From Polynucleobacter sp. 31A-FELB (GTDB lineage: Bacteria > Pseudomonadota > Gammaproteobacteria > Burkholderiales > Burkholderiaceae), in the NCBI RefSeq assembly GCF_018882405.1, contig NZ_JACVOO010000004.1, forward strand, positions 86,756 to 150,755: DNA of 64,000 nt. Reading direction: 5' to 3'. The notes under the pieces are model-generated. The model worked only from the letters and a program-made list of their open reading frames with translations. It ran no database searches and had not been told where the DNA came from. Both the position numbers and the translations under genes were made by a program. Shown here one piece after another: positions 16,420 to 26,419 of this stretch; within the stretch, counting starts at the first letter, position 1, and each line of letters begins with the position of its first letter.

Positions 16420-19014
16420 ATGAGAATAGATAAATTAACTACTAAATTTCAAGAAGCGCTTAGCGAGGCGCAAAGCCTTGCTTTGGCAAAAGACAATCAA
16501 TACATCGAGCCGGCTCATTTGCTTTTGGCGATGTTGCGTGATTCTGATGGTGGCGCCAAGAGTTTGTTAACTCGTGCTGGCGTTAACGTACCCGGTCTTG
16601 AGAAGGCAACTGAGAAGCTAATTAGCAACCTCCCAGAAGTGCAGGGCACTAGTGGTGAGGTTCAGGTTGGCCGTGATTTAAGCAACTGGCTCAACTTATG
16701 CGAAAAAGAAGCTAACAAGCGTAATGATCAATTTATCGCTGGCGAGTTGTTTTTGCTGGTGGTAGCGGATGATAAGGGCGAGCTCGGCAAGATTGCTCGT
16801 GAGAATGGTTTAAATCGTAAATCGTTAGAGGCGGCTATTGATTTAGTGCGCGGAGGAGAGTCAGTGAATAGTGCAGATGCTGAAGGTCAACGTGAAGCCT
16901 TAAAGAAGTACACCGTCGATTTAACTGAGCGTGCTCGCATGGGCAAGCTCGATCCCGTCATTGGTCGCGATGATGAAATTCGTCGCACTATTCAGATCTT
17001 GCAACGTCGCGGTAAAAACAACCCAGTACTCATTGGTGAGCCAGGTGTTGGTAAGACTGCCATTGTCGAGGGTTTAGCCCAGCGCATTATTAATGGCGAA
17101 GTTCCTGAAACCCTCAAAAACAAGCGTGTCCTCGTATTGGATATGGCTTTGTTATTGGCTGGTGCCAAGTACCGCGGTGAATTCGAGGAACGCCTTAAGG
17201 CTGTTCTGAGCGATGTCGCTAAAGACGAAGGTCAGACTATTATCTTTATTGATGAGATTCATACGATGGTTGGCGCTGGTAAAGGTGATGGCGCAATGGA
17301 TGCCGGCAATATGCTCAAGCCTGCCTTAGCACGAGGTGAATTGCATTGCATCGGCGCAACCACTTTGGATGAGTACCGCAAGTACATTGAAAAAGATCCG
17401 GCGCTTGAGCGTCGCTTCCAAAAAGTCATGGTGGAAGAGCCGAGCGTAGAAGCAACTATTGCTATCTTGCGTGGTTTGCAAGAGCGCTATGAGCTTCACC
17501 ATGGTATTGAGATTACTGATCCTGCCATCGTGGCAGCAGCAGAGTTATCGCATCGCTACATTACAGATCGTTTCTTGCCAGATAAGGCGATTGATTTAAT
17601 TGATGAGGCCGGTTCACGCATTCGGATGGAGATCGATTCTAAGCCTGAAGTGATGGATAAGCTAGAGCGTCGCCTCATTCAGCTCAAGATTGAGCGTGAA
17701 GCTGTTAAGAAAGAAAAGGATGAGGCATCACAAAAACGTCTTGGACTCATTGAAGATGAGATCAAGCGCCTTGGCGCCGAGTACGCCGACCTTGAAGAAA
17801 TCTGGAAAGCAGAAAAAGGTGCCGTATTAGGTGTTGCTCATCTCAAAGAAGAGATTGAAAAAGTCCGTGCTGATATTGCTAAGCTACAGCGCGACGGTAA
17901 GTTGGAGCAAGTTGCTGAATTGCAATACGGCAAACTGCCTGAGCTTGAAGCTAAGCTCAAGTCTGCCGCCGCTGCTGAAGCAAAAGGCGATAAAGATGGC
18001 GTAGTCAAGAACAAACTCTTGCGCACCCAAGTAGGCGCAGAGGAGATTGCTGAAGTGGTATCACGTGCAACTGGTATTCCGGTATCGAAGATGATGCAGG
18101 GTGAGCGCGATAAGCTGCTGAAAATGGAAGAGCTCCTGCATAAGCGCGTAGTTGGTCAGGAGGAGGCTATTCGTGCGGTATCGGATGCGATTCGTCGTTC
18201 CCGTGCTGGTCTTGCTGAGGAGAATCGTCCTTATGGCTCATTCTTATTCTTAGGACCTACAGGTGTAGGTAAGACTGAGCTATGCAAAGCCTTGGCCGGT
18301 TTCTTATTCGACAGCGAAGACCATCTAATCCGTATCGACATGAGTGAGTTCATGGAGAAGCATAGCGTAGCTCGTTTAATTGGTGCGCCTCCAGGATATG
18401 TCGGCTACGAAGAGGGTGGCTACTTAACTGAACAGGTACGTCGCCATCCATACAGTGTCATCTTGTTTGATGAAATTGAAAAAGCACATCCGGACGTATT
18501 CAACGTACTTTTGCAAGTATTGGATGATGGCCGCTTAACTGATGGTCAAGGTCGTACCGTGGATTTCAAGAATACAGTCATTGTGATGACCAGTAATATT
18601 GGTTCGCATCTCATCCAGTCAATGACTGATAAGAAGCAATCCGAAATCAAAGATGCGGTATTCGAAGAGTTGAAGAATCATTTCCGTCCAGAGTTCCTCA
18701 ATCGTATTGATGAGATCGTGGTATTCCATGGCTTGGATAAAGGCAACATCGCTAATATCGCCAAGATCTTGCTCAAGAACTTGTCAGATCGTTTGGCAAA
18801 GGTGGATATGCAGATGGAAGTTAGTGATGCTGCCCTTAGCAAGATCGCGGAAGTTGGTTTTGATCCGGTATTTGGAGCGAGACCACTGAAGCGTGCGATT
18901 CAGCAATATATCGAGAACCCAGTTTCTAAGATGATCTTAGAGGGTAAGTTTGGCCCTAAGGATACCGTTCCTGTAGGTGTTGATAAGAACGGTGACTTTA
19001 GCTTTAGCAAGTAA
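16420..19014 (+). CDS. clpB: ATP-dependent disaggregase chaperone ClpB
   Basis: 864 aa, full length for ClpB/Hsp104. Order: Clp N-domain ([17 protein letters not shown]), AAA1 with Walker A GEPGVGKT (about residue 207) and Walker [12 protein letters not shown], a coiled-coil M-domain (about 405-530), and AAA2 with Walker A GPTGVGKT (about 607) and [14 protein letters not shown]. It lacks the IGF/L loop used by ClpA and ClpX to bind ClpP, as expected. It disaggregates proteins with DnaK. A sigma-32 promoter lies 50-77 bp upstream. A GCAGGAA/TTCCTGC hairpin (19030-19045) follows the stop but has no T-tract. Confidence 0.98.
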   Translation: MRIDKLTTKFQEALSEAQSLALAKDNQYIEPAHLLLAMLRDSDGGAKSLLTRAGVNVPGLEKATEKLISNLPEVQGTSGEVQVGRDLSNWLNLCEKEANKRNDQFIAGELFLLVVADDKGELGKIARENGLNRKSLEAAIDLVRGGESVNSADAEGQREALKKYTVDLTERARMGKLDPVIGRDDEIRRTIQILQRRGKNNPVLIGEPGVGKTAIVEGLAQRIINGEVPETLKNKRVLVLDMALLLAGAKYRGEFEERLKAVLSDVAKDEGQTIIFIDEIHTMVGAGKGDGAMDAGNMLKPALARGELHCIGATTLDEYRKYIEKDPALERRFQKVMVEEPSVEATIAILRGLQERYELHHGIEITDPAIVAAAELSHRYITDRFLPDKAIDLIDEAGSRIRMEIDSKPEVMDKLERRLIQLKIEREAVKKEKDEASQKRLGLIEDEIKRLGAEYADLEEIWKAEKGAVLGVAHLKEEIEKVRADIAKLQRDGKLEQVAELQYGKLPELEAKLKSAAAAEAKGDKDGVVKNKLLRTQVGAEEIAEVVSRATGIPVSKMMQGERDKLLKMEELLHKRVVGQEEAIRAVSDAIRRSRAGLAEENRPYGSFLFLGPTGVGKTELCKALAGFLFDSEDHLIRIDMSEFMEKHSVARLIGAPPGYVGYEEGGYLTEQVRRHPYSVILFDEIEKAHPDVFNVLLQVLDDGRLTDGQGRTVDFKNTVIVMTSNIGSHLIQSMTDKKQSEIKDAVFEELKNHFRPEFLNRIDEIVVFHGLDKGNIANIAKILLKNLSDRLAKVDMQMEVSDAALSKIAEVGFDPVFGARPLKRAIQQYIENPVSKMILEGKFGPKDTVPVGVDKNGDFSFSK

Positions 19015-19062
19015 GACAAAGCAATATCAGCAGGAATGTTCCTGCGCCAGTAAACTCGGTAC

Positions 19063-20301
19063 ATGACTGACGCTCTGAAAATGAGGCGCGCCAGTGATGT
19101 CCGGGTTGTTGGTCTCATTAGCCTGGCTCACGGCAGCTCCCATTTTTTTCATTTAATCCTGCCGCCCATGTTCCCATGGTTGAAGGCGGAGTTTGGCTTT
19201 AATTATGCTGAGCTAGGTCTGCTCATGACCATTTTCTTTGTGGTCTCCTGCATTGTTCAAGCTGCTTCTGGTTTTTTGGTGGATCGTATCGGGGCTCGCC
19301 CCGTGCTGTTTGCTGGTGTAGGTTTACTTGCATTGGCAGCGCTCACTTATTCACAAAGTAATGGCTATGCCATGTTAGTTTTGGGTGCAGTAATCGCGGG
19401 ATGCGGCAATGGTGTTTTCCATCCGGTTGATTACACACTGATCAATCATAAAATTTCACCACCGAATTTGCCTTACGCTTATTCCATTCATGGGGTAACG
19501 GGCTATATCGGTTGGGCGGCAGCGCCAGCCTTTATGGTGGCTGTGGCTACTATCGCTGATTGGCGCATTGCCTTTTTATCTGCTGCAGTGCTTGAAGCAT
19601 TGATCTTATTAACTCTCTGGATTGGTAGGGCGCGCTTAATTGATGATGTTCATGCAAGGCGCGAGGAGTCACAGGCTAGTCATGCTCAAAGCAATCCTGG
19701 TGGTGCACCAATGAGTACCTTTGGGTTTTTGAAGTTACCGGTTGTATGGCTTTGCTGGATTTTCTTTTTCTTTAGCATGGCGGCAACTACAGGCTTGCAG
19801 TCATTTGCACCAACCGCGCTTTTTAAGATCTATGACATTGCCGTGAGTTCCGGCAATTACTACTTAACACTCATGTCTATGGGCGGTGCTGGAGGGATGC
19901 TTCTGGGTGGTTATCTTGCCACCAAGCTAAAAGTACCCGAGCGCATTATTACGATCTGCTTTACCGTCAATATCGTGATGGGTCTTTTATTGGCTACCGG
20001 TTTAGTGCCTGTCGAATTGATTGTGATTGCCTTCATTGTGATTGGACTTGGCCTGGGCATTGCTGCTCCATCACGTGATTTGATGATTCGCTCTGCGACA
20101 CCGTCAGGGTCATCGGGAAGGGTGTACGGCATTGTGTACTCTGGCATCGATCTAGGTGCCGCCCTAAGCCCCTTAATCTTCGGAATCTTCTTGGATGTGG
20201 GTTTGCCCAAGCTCTTGTTCATTGGCGTGGCACTCCTGCAACTCATGATTATCTTGACTGGATTCAAGGTTGCTACCATCAGCGCCCCGAAAACTGTCTA
20301 A
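19063..20301 (+). CDS. Major facilitator superfamily transporter
   Basis: 412 aa with about 12 hydrophobic segments. The MFS motif-A-like loop GFLVDRIGARPVLFAGV lies between helices 2 and 3. SLAHGSSHFFHLILPPMFPWL at the N-terminus and GAPSRDLMIR-like AAPSRDLMIRSATP late in the protein resemble the fosmidomycin-resistance/anion-symport-like MFS group. The substrate cannot be read from the sequence. It is 48 bp after clpB and 269 bp before aceA, likely monocistronic. Confidence 0.8.
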   Translation: MTDALKMRRASDVRVVGLISLAHGSSHFFHLILPPMFPWLKAEFGFNYAELGLLMTIFFVVSCIVQAASGFLVDRIGARPVLFAGVGLLALAALTYSQSNGYAMLVLGAVIAGCGNGVFHPVDYTLINHKISPPNLPYAYSIHGVTGYIGWAAAPAFMVAVATIADWRIAFLSAAVLEALILLTLWIGRARLIDDVHARREESQASHAQSNPGGAPMSTFGFLKLPVVWLCWIFFFFSMAATTGLQSFAPTALFKIYDIAVSSGNYYLTLMSMGGAGGMLLGGYLATKLKVPERIITICFTVNIVMGLLLATGLVPVELIVIAFIVIGLGLGIAAPSRDLMIRSATPSGSSGRVYGIVYSGIDLGAALSPLIFGIFLDVGLPKLLFIGVALLQLMIILTGFKVATISAPKTV

Positions 20302-20570
20302 CTAGCCGCTTTCTTTTCATAATGTGAAAAGACATTCCCATACGTAAAATGCAGTGCAACATTGCAAGCTGGAGATTCTTCCGTCCTTTGGATTATCATT
20401 TCATATTGCAAAATATACTTCTTAAGCCTTTGAATTAATTGATCTAATTATTTTCAAGAAATACTGAAATAGTGCTTGCATGCTTTTCCTGGATCCTTAA
20501 ACTCTTATATAAGACATAAGACTTGAATGTCCAAATATTTGAAGTACTTGTTTAACTTAGGGAGAAAAAC
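20302..20570. promoter_or_regulatory. Upstream region of aceA with TTGCA-type palindromes
   Basis: 269 bp without a gene, AT-rich. It holds TGCAA-CA-TTGCA at 20355-20366 and ATATT-GCAA-AATAT at 20403-20416, both centred on TTGCA/TGCAA elements about 49 bp apart. GGGAGAAAAAC before the aceA ATG is its Shine-Dalgarno. The palindromes may be an operator for a glyoxylate-bypass regulator, but no known motif can be assigned. Confidence 0.4.
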
Positions 20571-21869
20571 ATGGCAGATCGCAAAGCAGAAATCGCAGCA
20601 CTACAAAAAGACTGGGATACCAATCCACGCTGGAAGGGTATTACTCGTGGTTACACGGCTGAGGACGTTATTCGTCTTCGTGGCTCATTGAAGATTGAGC
20701 ACACATTGGCTAAGCATGGCGCAGAGCGTCTTTGGGACTTGGTTAATAACGAAGCTTACGTAAACTGTTTAGGCGCTTTGACTGGTGGTCAAGCAATGCA
20801 ACAGGTTAAAGCTGGCGTTCAAGCTATCTACTTGTCAGGTTGGCAAGTTGCTGCTGACGGTAACTCATATGCAGCGATGTATCCAGACCAATCTTTGTAT
20901 CCAGTTGACTCAGTTCCTAAGATGGTTGAGCGTATTAATAACTCATTCCAACGTGCTGACGAAATCCAAACTGCCAAAGGCATTAACAAGGGCGACGCTG
21001 GTTATATCGAGTATTTCGCTCCAATCGTTGCTGATGCTGAAGCTGGTTTCGGTGGCGTATTGAATGCATTTGAATTAAGCAAAGCATTGATCAAGCAGGG
21101 CGCTGCTGGCGTTCACTTTGAAGATCAACTCTCTTCTGTTAAGAAGTGCGGTCACTTGGGTGGCAAGGTATTGTTGCCAACTACTGAGTCTGTTCAGAAA
21201 TTGATCTCTGCACGTTTAGCTGCTGACGTAATGGGTGTTCCAACTATCATCTTGGCTCGTACTGATGCTGAAGCTGCTGATTTGTTGACATCTGACTACG
21301 ATGCAAACGACAAGCCATTCTTGACGGGCGAGCGCACTGCTGAAGGCTTCTACAAAACACGTAAGGGCTTGGATCAAGCGATCTCCCGTGGTTTGGCATA
21401 CGCTGCATACGCTGATATGGTTTGGTGTGAAACAGGTACTCCTGACCTCGAGTTTGCTCGTCAGTTCGCTGAAGCAATTCGTGCGAAGTTCCCAGGCAAG
21501 ATGTTGGCTTACAACTGCTCACCATCTTTCAACTGGAAGAAGAACTTGGACGACGCAACAATTGCGAAGTTCCAACGCGAATTAGGCGCAATGGGCTACA
21601 AGTATCAGTTCATCACATTGGCTGGTATTCACTCCATGTGGTACAACATGTTCGACTTGGCTCAAGACTACATGCAGCGCGGTATGACTGCATATATCGA
21701 GAAAGTACAAGAGCCAGAATTTGCTGCTCGTGATCGTGGTTACACATTCGTATCCCATCAGCAAGAAGTTGGTACTGGTTACTTCGACGATGTAACTACT
21801 GTGATTCAGGGTGGCAAGTCTTCAGTAACAGCGTTGACTGGTTCTACAGAAGAAGAGCAGTTCCACTAA
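20571..21869 (+). CDS. aceA: Isocitrate lyase
   Basis: 432 aa, normal for proteobacterial ICL. Key segments: [40 protein letters not shown] with the Mg-binding acidic residues, and the catalytic cysteine loop [14 protein letters not shown]. It cleaves isocitrate to glyoxylate and succinate and starts the glyoxylate bypass for growth on acetate or fatty acids. Malate synthase is not adjacent. The gene's codons are strongly biased, which suggests high expression, and a strong terminator follows. Confidence 0.97.
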   Translation: MADRKAEIAALQKDWDTNPRWKGITRGYTAEDVIRLRGSLKIEHTLAKHGAERLWDLVNNEAYVNCLGALTGGQAMQQVKAGVQAIYLSGWQVAADGNSYAAMYPDQSLYPVDSVPKMVERINNSFQRADEIQTAKGINKGDAGYIEYFAPIVADAEAGFGGVLNAFELSKALIKQGAAGVHFEDQLSSVKKCGHLGGKVLLPTTESVQKLISARLAADVMGVPTIILARTDAEAADLLTSDYDANDKPFLTGERTAEGFYKTRKGLDQAISRGLAYAAYADMVWCETGTPDLEFARQFAEAIRAKFPGKMLAYNCSPSFNWKKNLDDATIAKFQRELGAMGYKYQFITLAGIHSMWYNMFDLAQDYMQRGMTAYIEKVQEPEFAARDRGYTFVSHQQEVGTGYFDDVTTVIQGGKSSVTALTGSTEEEQFH

Positions 21870-21914
21870 GAAATCCCTAAGTAGTACGTAGTAGCAGTAA
21901 TACCCTTACTGTCG

Positions 21915-21962
21915 CGGCATCTAAATTACCCCACAAGGGTGACTTAGATGCCGTTTTCGTTT
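21915..21962 (+). terminator. Intrinsic terminator of aceA
   Basis: Perfect 10-bp stem CGGCATCTAA (21915-21924) with TTAGATGCCG (21944-21953), a 19-nt loop that can itself fold (ACCC/GGGT), then TTTTCGTTT. Ends just before the HIT gene. Confidence 0.85.
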
Positions 21963-21973
21963 ACATTCTTCCC

Positions 21974-22414
21974 ATGACTAATTGCGTACTTTGTAAAGAA
22001 GAGCTTAAGCCTGAAGAGGGTCAATTGATTTGGCGCGGCGATGATTGCCGTGTCATTCTCGTGAACGATCCCGATCTTCCTGGTTTTTGCCGCGTGATCT
22101 GGAATCGGCATGTTGCTGAAATGACTGATCTGACTTATGGTGAGCGGGAACATCTCATGGCTTTGGTCTTTGCAGTTGAAGAGGCTGTAAGGCATGTAAT
22201 GCACCCAGATAAGGTCAATATTGCAGCGCTGGGCAATATGGTTCCCCATATTCATTGGCACGTGATCCCTAGATATAAGGATGATGCTTTCTTTCCAGGT
22301 TCAGCTTGGTCTCAAAAGACCCAGAAAACTCCTGTCGCAAATTTAGAAGCAAGAAAAAATTTAGCTCAAGACTTACCGACAGCGATTAAGTCTGCGATAG
22401 CTGCGTTATCTTGA
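21974..22414 (+). CDS. HIT-family protein
   Basis: 146 aa. The histidine triad HIHWHVIPRY (H-x-H-x-H) near residue 95 gives nucleotide hydrolase/transferase chemistry through the middle histidine. CVLCKEELKP near the N-terminus has the paired cysteines of Zn-binding HIT members. WSQKTQ after the triad is common in betaproteobacterial HIT proteins. The substrate is probably a dinucleotide or nucleoside phosphoramidate, but this is only inferred. Confidence 0.88.
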   Translation: MTNCVLCKEELKPEEGQLIWRGDDCRVILVNDPDLPGFCRVIWNRHVAEMTDLTYGEREHLMALVFAVEEAVRHVMHPDKVNIAALGNMVPHIHWHVIPRYKDDAFFPGSAWSQKTQKTPVANLEARKNLAQDLPTAIKSAIAALS

Positions 22415-22431
22415 GTAACTAAATGCTGGAT

Positions 22432-23226
22432 TTATTTATTTGAATTGACGGTGCCCAACATCCTTAAGGATTCCTCGAGTTGATAAGGTTTAACGGGATT
22501 CCACATGCCATAGGGCGAAATGGTGATGTAGAGAAAAGTCATCGCCGTGAGTATGCATAGCGAGGCTATTGATAGTGATACTTTCATCGCTTTAAGGCTG
22601 CCAAGATGTACGATCCCAACAGAGATAAGCAACAGAATCGAAGAAATGGGAATGACAATCCATTTTTTTATATTGTCGGTGTCATATGCTATGGATTGTC
22701 TAACTTTCCGATTATGGCGAATGATTGTTAGCTCTGATTCAAGCTGACTCACTATGGAAGAGCGTTGATTAGCTTGATACGCTATCTGGTTGATTGTCTT
22801 GCTTAAGGCCATAAATTCAGGCAATGCGATCTCTCGATTTTTAGCATCTTTTTCATTCATAGCAGGCCATTCTTTTTCAATGACTACATTGAGATAGTCT
22901 TTTAGCGTAGAGATAATTTGCGCCTGATCTTGCGGGGGTAAGACTGTTGAGATATTAACGAGGCTATCAATTGCGCTTGATTCAGTAATCAGGTTTGAGA
23001 TAGCTGATTCATGTTTCTCAAATGAAAATCCCGCAAGGGTAGAAACAGTGAGTCCAAAAATAAATGCAGTAATGGAAAGGAAAGACGGAACCACTGCATC
23101 TGAATCATTAAGCCACCGAGATATGGGCGAATCATTTAGGACCCAGTAAATCGCATAGGTGACTAATGCAATCATGACCATGGATACTGCCAAAAATTTT
23201 AATACATCAAGAGTGAAGGGAGTCAT
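22432..23226 (-). CDS. Membrane protein of DUF4239/bestrophin-like type
   Basis: 264 aa. Two hydrophobic segments at the N-terminus (about residues 8-28 and 45-66), a long polar helical region (70-180), and two more near the C-terminus (188-210, 218-240) give a four-helix layout like DUF4239 proteins. FIFGLTVSTLAGFSFEKHESAISNL fits the conserved second helix of that family. Function is unknown; some related families are channels. Convergent with the HIT gene with 17 bp between. Confidence 0.55.
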   Translation of the reverse strand: MTPFTLDVLKFLAVSMVMIALVTYAIYWVLNDSPISRWLNDSDAVVPSFLSITAFIFGLTVSTLAGFSFEKHESAISNLITESSAIDSLVNISTVLPPQDQAQIISTLKDYLNVVIEKEWPAMNEKDAKNREIALPEFMALSKTINQIAYQANQRSSIVSQLESELTIIRHNRKVRQSIAYDTDNIKKWIVIPISSILLLISVGIVHLGSLKAMKVSLSIASLCILTAMTFLYITISPYGMWNPVKPYQLEESLRMLGTVNSNK

Positions 23227-23257
23227 CGCTTGGTTCCGGGCGGTCTTTCTAGTTTGT

Positions 23258-23689
23258 TTAGTTTAGTTTCTTCAGTGCTTCAAGATACTTCTCCGGGCTG
23301 AGTGGCTGACCTTCACGCTGCGCTTCCCACATTACCTGTCCAAGGCATTCCATCATGGCATGTTGTGCTTCGTGTTCAGACCCCAGCTTCTTTGCTAGGT
23401 TTTCTGCAATTCCTTTGATGCCTGGTGGTTGATCGATAGAGATTTGCTCGCTAATTGATAGATGCATTGAGAGATGCAAAAAAGGATTTGTTTCACCGCG
23501 TTCTGGTGTGTAGTCTTGTGCCACTGCGCCTTCTGGATCCGATAGAAGAGTCTGATATTCCGGGTGTTCAAGCATCCAGTCGCTGGCAATTATTTCCATT
23601 GGCGTCAGAATCTGATTCTCAGTTTTTTTCTTCCAGGTGTCACAGAAAAAGCGACGCACTTCTTCGCGAGTTGGGTTAAATATTGCCAC
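23258..23689 (-). CDS. DUF1841 family protein
   Basis: 143 aa from GTG 23689 (AIFNPTREEVRRFF). A longer frame upstream reads through nth in another frame and is rejected. NPTREEVRRFFCDTWKK, HLSMHLSISEQISIDQPPG and MECLGQVMWEAQREG are typical of this betaproteobacterial family of unknown function. Start overlaps the nth stop by 14 bp, so the two are coupled. Confidence 0.85.
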   Translation of the reverse strand: MAIFNPTREEVRRFFCDTWKKKTENQILTPMEIIASDWMLEHPEYQTLLSDPEGAVAQDYTPERGETNPFLHLSMHLSISEQISIDQPPGIKGIAENLAKKLGSEHEAQHAMMECLGQVMWEAQREGQPLSPEKYLEALKKLN

Positions 23690-24335
23690 GAACTTTTCCT
23701 TTGCCAGTTTTTTGCTTGAATTCACAGAGTGGTTCAACAATGCATTGCTCGCAATCAGGGTTGCGTGCCTTGCAGGTATATCTACCATGCAGAATAAGCC
23801 AGTGGTGAGCATCCATTAAAAACTCTTTTGGCACGCGCTTCAGTAATTGTTCCTCTACCTTTACAACATCCTTACCAGGTGCTAAGCCTGTTCGGTTTGA
23901 GACTCTAAAGATATGGGTGTCAACAGCCATGGTGGGTTGGCCAAAAGCAGTGTTGAGGATCACATTCGCAGTTTTTCTACCAACACCTGGCAGCGCCTCT
24001 AGATCTTCTCTGTTTTGCGGAACTTCGCCACCATGTTTTTCTAGGAGTAGTCGGCAAGTCTCTTGGATATGCCTACCTTTGGAATTGAATAAACCAATGT
24101 GCTGAATAAAAGGCTTAACGCCTTCCTCACCCAGGTCTAAGAGTGCTTGAGGTGTATTGGCAATCTTAAACAGCTTGCGTGTACCTTTATTCACTGAAAT
24201 GTCAGTGGCTTGTGCAGACAGTAAAACAGCAATGAGCAATTCAAAAGGTGAGCTGTATTCCAGCTCTGTTTCTGGGTGGGGATTATTTTCCCGGAGTAAT
24301 TCAAAAAAGGCTTGGCGTTTTTCGAGATTCATCAT
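23676..24335 (-). CDS. nth: Endonuclease III, DNA glycosylase/AP lyase
   Basis: 219 aa. The helix-hairpin-helix LPGVGRKTANVILN contains the catalytic lysine, VDTHIFRVSNR the catalytic aspartate, and the C-terminal C-x6-C-x2-C-x5-C cluster (CKARNPDCEQCIVEPLC) binds [4Fe-4S]. It excises oxidised pyrimidines. ATGA overlap with the upstream rnfB-like gene; this rnfB-nth proximity mirrors the rsx-nth linkage in enterobacteria. Confidence 0.96.
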   Translation of the reverse strand: MMNLEKRQAFFELLRENNPHPETELEYSSPFELLIAVLLSAQATDISVNKGTRKLFKIANTPQALLDLGEEGVKPFIQHIGLFNSKGRHIQETCRLLLEKHGGEVPQNREDLEALPGVGRKTANVILNTAFGQPTMAVDTHIFRVSNRTGLAPGKDVVKVEEQLLKRVPKEFLMDAHHWLILHGRYTCKARNPDCEQCIVEPLCEFKQKTGKGKVRGNI

Positions 24336-25024
24336 TTCTTTTGCTGGGCTCTCGCAATTGCGGCAGCGATGATGGCTCGCTTCCTTTCTTGCTCTTTTAT
24401 AGCCTCTTCAGAATCTGGATTCTCCGCATTGACTGCTACTAATTTAGCGGCAGCTTTCTTTGCTAGCCTCTCATCATTGTCACGCTGTTCGCGATCTAGT
24501 CGGACATCGCGCGCTTCATATCGTGAACGTGCAAGCTTTGCCAATTCTGGCGACCAAGCATCCCAGCCAGTTTTCTCTTCGGTGACATCAATCATAGTGA
24601 TGCAATCAACCGGGCACGGTGGTATGCAAAGATCACAACCCGTGCACCAATCACTCAAGACCACGTGCATTTGTTTTGAGGCTCCCACAATCGCATCTAC
24701 GGGGCATGCCTGAATACATAAGGTGCATCCAATGCATGTTTTGGGGTCAATAAACGCTACTGGCCTAGGGCGCTCTACGCCGCATTCAGAATCAATCTGA
24801 GGATGCAGTTCAAAAGCATCTTGAGGGAAGATGGGTGCAAGGATGGCGCTGAGCCTTTGAATGCCTTCTACACCTCCAGGAGGGCAGCGGTTAGGTAAAA
24901 CTTCACCTGTTGCCATTGCTTCTGCATAGGCTCTGCAGTCTGGGTAACTACATTTGGTGCATTGGGTTTGGGGGAGGATGTCCTCGAGACGATCGGCAAG
25001 TTCTTTCGTCTGCTGAATATTCAT
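24332..25024 (-). CDS. rsxB: RnfB/RsxB-like ferredoxin, stand-alone
   Basis: 230 aa. N-terminal 4Fe-4S domain: QCTKCSYPDCRAYAEA with a distant RCPPGG (residues about 19-50). It is followed by two ferredoxin motifs, CIGCTLCIQACPVDAI and CTGCDLCIPPCPVDCI. The C-terminus is a charged helical tail rich in Ala/Lys/Glu. Normal RnfB begins with a membrane helix; here the N-terminus (MNIQQTKELADRLEDILPQ) is polar, so the protein should be cytoplasmic. No rnfA, C, D, G or E is nearby, so it is unlikely to work in a complete Rnf pump; a donor role, perhaps to nth-linked or SoxR reduction, is speculative. Confidence 0.8.
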   Translation of the reverse strand: MNIQQTKELADRLEDILPQTQCTKCSYPDCRAYAEAMATGEVLPNRCPPGGVEGIQRLSAILAPIFPQDAFELHPQIDSECGVERPRPVAFIDPKTCIGCTLCIQACPVDAIVGASKQMHVVLSDWCTGCDLCIPPCPVDCITMIDVTEEKTGWDAWSPELAKLARSRYEARDVRLDREQRDNDERLAKKAAAKLVAVNAENPDSEEAIKEQERKRAIIAAAIARAQQKK

Positions 25025-25078
25025 TGCAATTTAGGCGCCCTAAAACTAGAAGCGCGACCCGAAAGTCGCGCCGCTGGT

Positions 25079-26377
25079 TTATGCAGCTTTCTTAGTTCCC
25101 AGTTTTGGGGGTCTAGCCTTTGTTTTTTTCTGAACAGCTTGGTGCTCACGAATAAACGATTTAATTTTTGGATATACCTTTTCACGCCAGCGACGGCCAG
25201 CGAAGATGCCGTAGTGACCGGCACCCGCAACTTCGTAGTGATCTTTATCAGTTTTTGGAATGCCTGCACACAATGCATGGGCTGATCGGGTTTGTCCGCT
25301 ACCAGAGATATCATCCAGCTCGCCTTCAACAGTCAGAAGAGCGGTTTTCTTAATATCTTGTGGCTTCACTAGATCGCCTGCAACTGTCCAAGTGCCATTT
25401 GGTAATGAATAGTCTTGGAACACAGTCTTAATGGTGTCCAAATAAAACTTCGCATCCATATCGAGAACTGCGTTGTACTCATCGTAGAAGCGAATGTGTG
25501 ATTCAGCATCTTGCTCATCGCCACGCACTAAGTTTTGGAAGTAATCCCAATGTGACTGTAAGTGGTTTTGTGGGTTCATGGCGATAAAGCCAGTGTGTTG
25601 CAAGAAGCCTGGGTATACCTTACGGCCTGCACCTGGATAGGTTGGTGGCACTTTGTAAACCACATGGCTCTCAAACCAGTCATATGACTTTTGATCAGCC
25701 AAGTTATTTACTGCAGTTGGTGATTTGCGTGCATCGATTGGGCCGCCCATCATGATCATGGAAGCCGGTGTTGCTTCACCAGCAGAGGCCATCAAGGAAA
25801 TTGCGCCCAATGTAGGAACTGTTGGTTGGCAAACAGAAATCACGTGTAAATTTTCTGCGCCGATGGTGCGAATGAATTCTTGTACATAGTGGACATAGTC
25901 ATCCAAACCGAAATCACCATCTGCCATCGGAACAATGCGAGCATCAACCCAGTCAGTAATGTAAACCTTGTGATCTTGGAGGAGAGTGCGCACAGTATCA
26001 CGCAGCAATGTTGAGTGATGTCCAGATAACGGAGCAACAACTAATACTGCTGGGTCATCTTTTAATTTTTTAACCACCTCAACATCATCAGAAAAGCGTT
26101 TGAAGCGAATGAGTTTGCAAAAAGGCTTGGCAACAATGACTCTCTCGTGGATAGCCACTTCTTTGCCATGAGCTTGCACAGAGCGAATACCAAACTCTGG
26201 CTTCTTATAGTCTTTACCTAGGCGATATAGGAGTTCGTAACTTGCGGCTAAACGTTCGGAGCCCGGAACCTTGGACGCGGGGTTTGAAGCATTAATGAAA
26301 GCTTCAGAAGCAGCGCGAGCCCATGAGCTCATTGGTTGAAGTAAGGATTTTTGAAATTCGTGTAGCTGATATAGCAT
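25079..26377 (-). CDS. phaZ: Intracellular polyhydroxyalkanoate depolymerase
   Basis: 432 aa, alpha/beta hydrolase of the intracellular PhaZ type. The nucleophile is a cysteine in SVCQP at residue 183, which is the position and residue known from Ralstonia eutropha PhaZ1, instead of the serine of extracellular enzymes. LTVEGELDDISG carries the aspartate and GAGHYGIFAGRRWREKVYP the histidine. It mobilises stored polyhydroxybutyrate granules. The C-terminal tail is lysine-rich. Its own promoter is expected in the 42-bp gap to the aminotransferase gene. Confidence 0.93.
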   Translation of the reverse strand: MLYQLHEFQKSLLQPMSSWARAASEAFINASNPASKVPGSERLAASYELLYRLGKDYKKPEFGIRSVQAHGKEVAIHERVIVAKPFCKLIRFKRFSDDVEVVKKLKDDPAVLVVAPLSGHHSTLLRDTVRTLLQDHKVYITDWVDARIVPMADGDFGLDDYVHYVQEFIRTIGAENLHVISVCQPTVPTLGAISLMASAGEATPASMIMMGGPIDARKSPTAVNNLADQKSYDWFESHVVYKVPPTYPGAGRKVYPGFLQHTGFIAMNPQNHLQSHWDYFQNLVRGDEQDAESHIRFYDEYNAVLDMDAKFYLDTIKTVFQDYSLPNGTWTVAGDLVKPQDIKKTALLTVEGELDDISGSGQTRSAHALCAGIPKTDKDHYEVAGAGHYGIFAGRRWREKVYPKIKSFIREHQAVQKKTKARPPKLGTKKAA

Positions 26378-26419
26378 GGTGACTCCTAGTAAATCAGTGT
26401 AGCCGCTTATGACGCGTTG

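Noticed and set aside
19030..19045. Hairpin after clpB as terminator
   Set aside because: Perfect 7-bp stem but no T-tract; it may slow decay, but cannot be called an intrinsic terminator.
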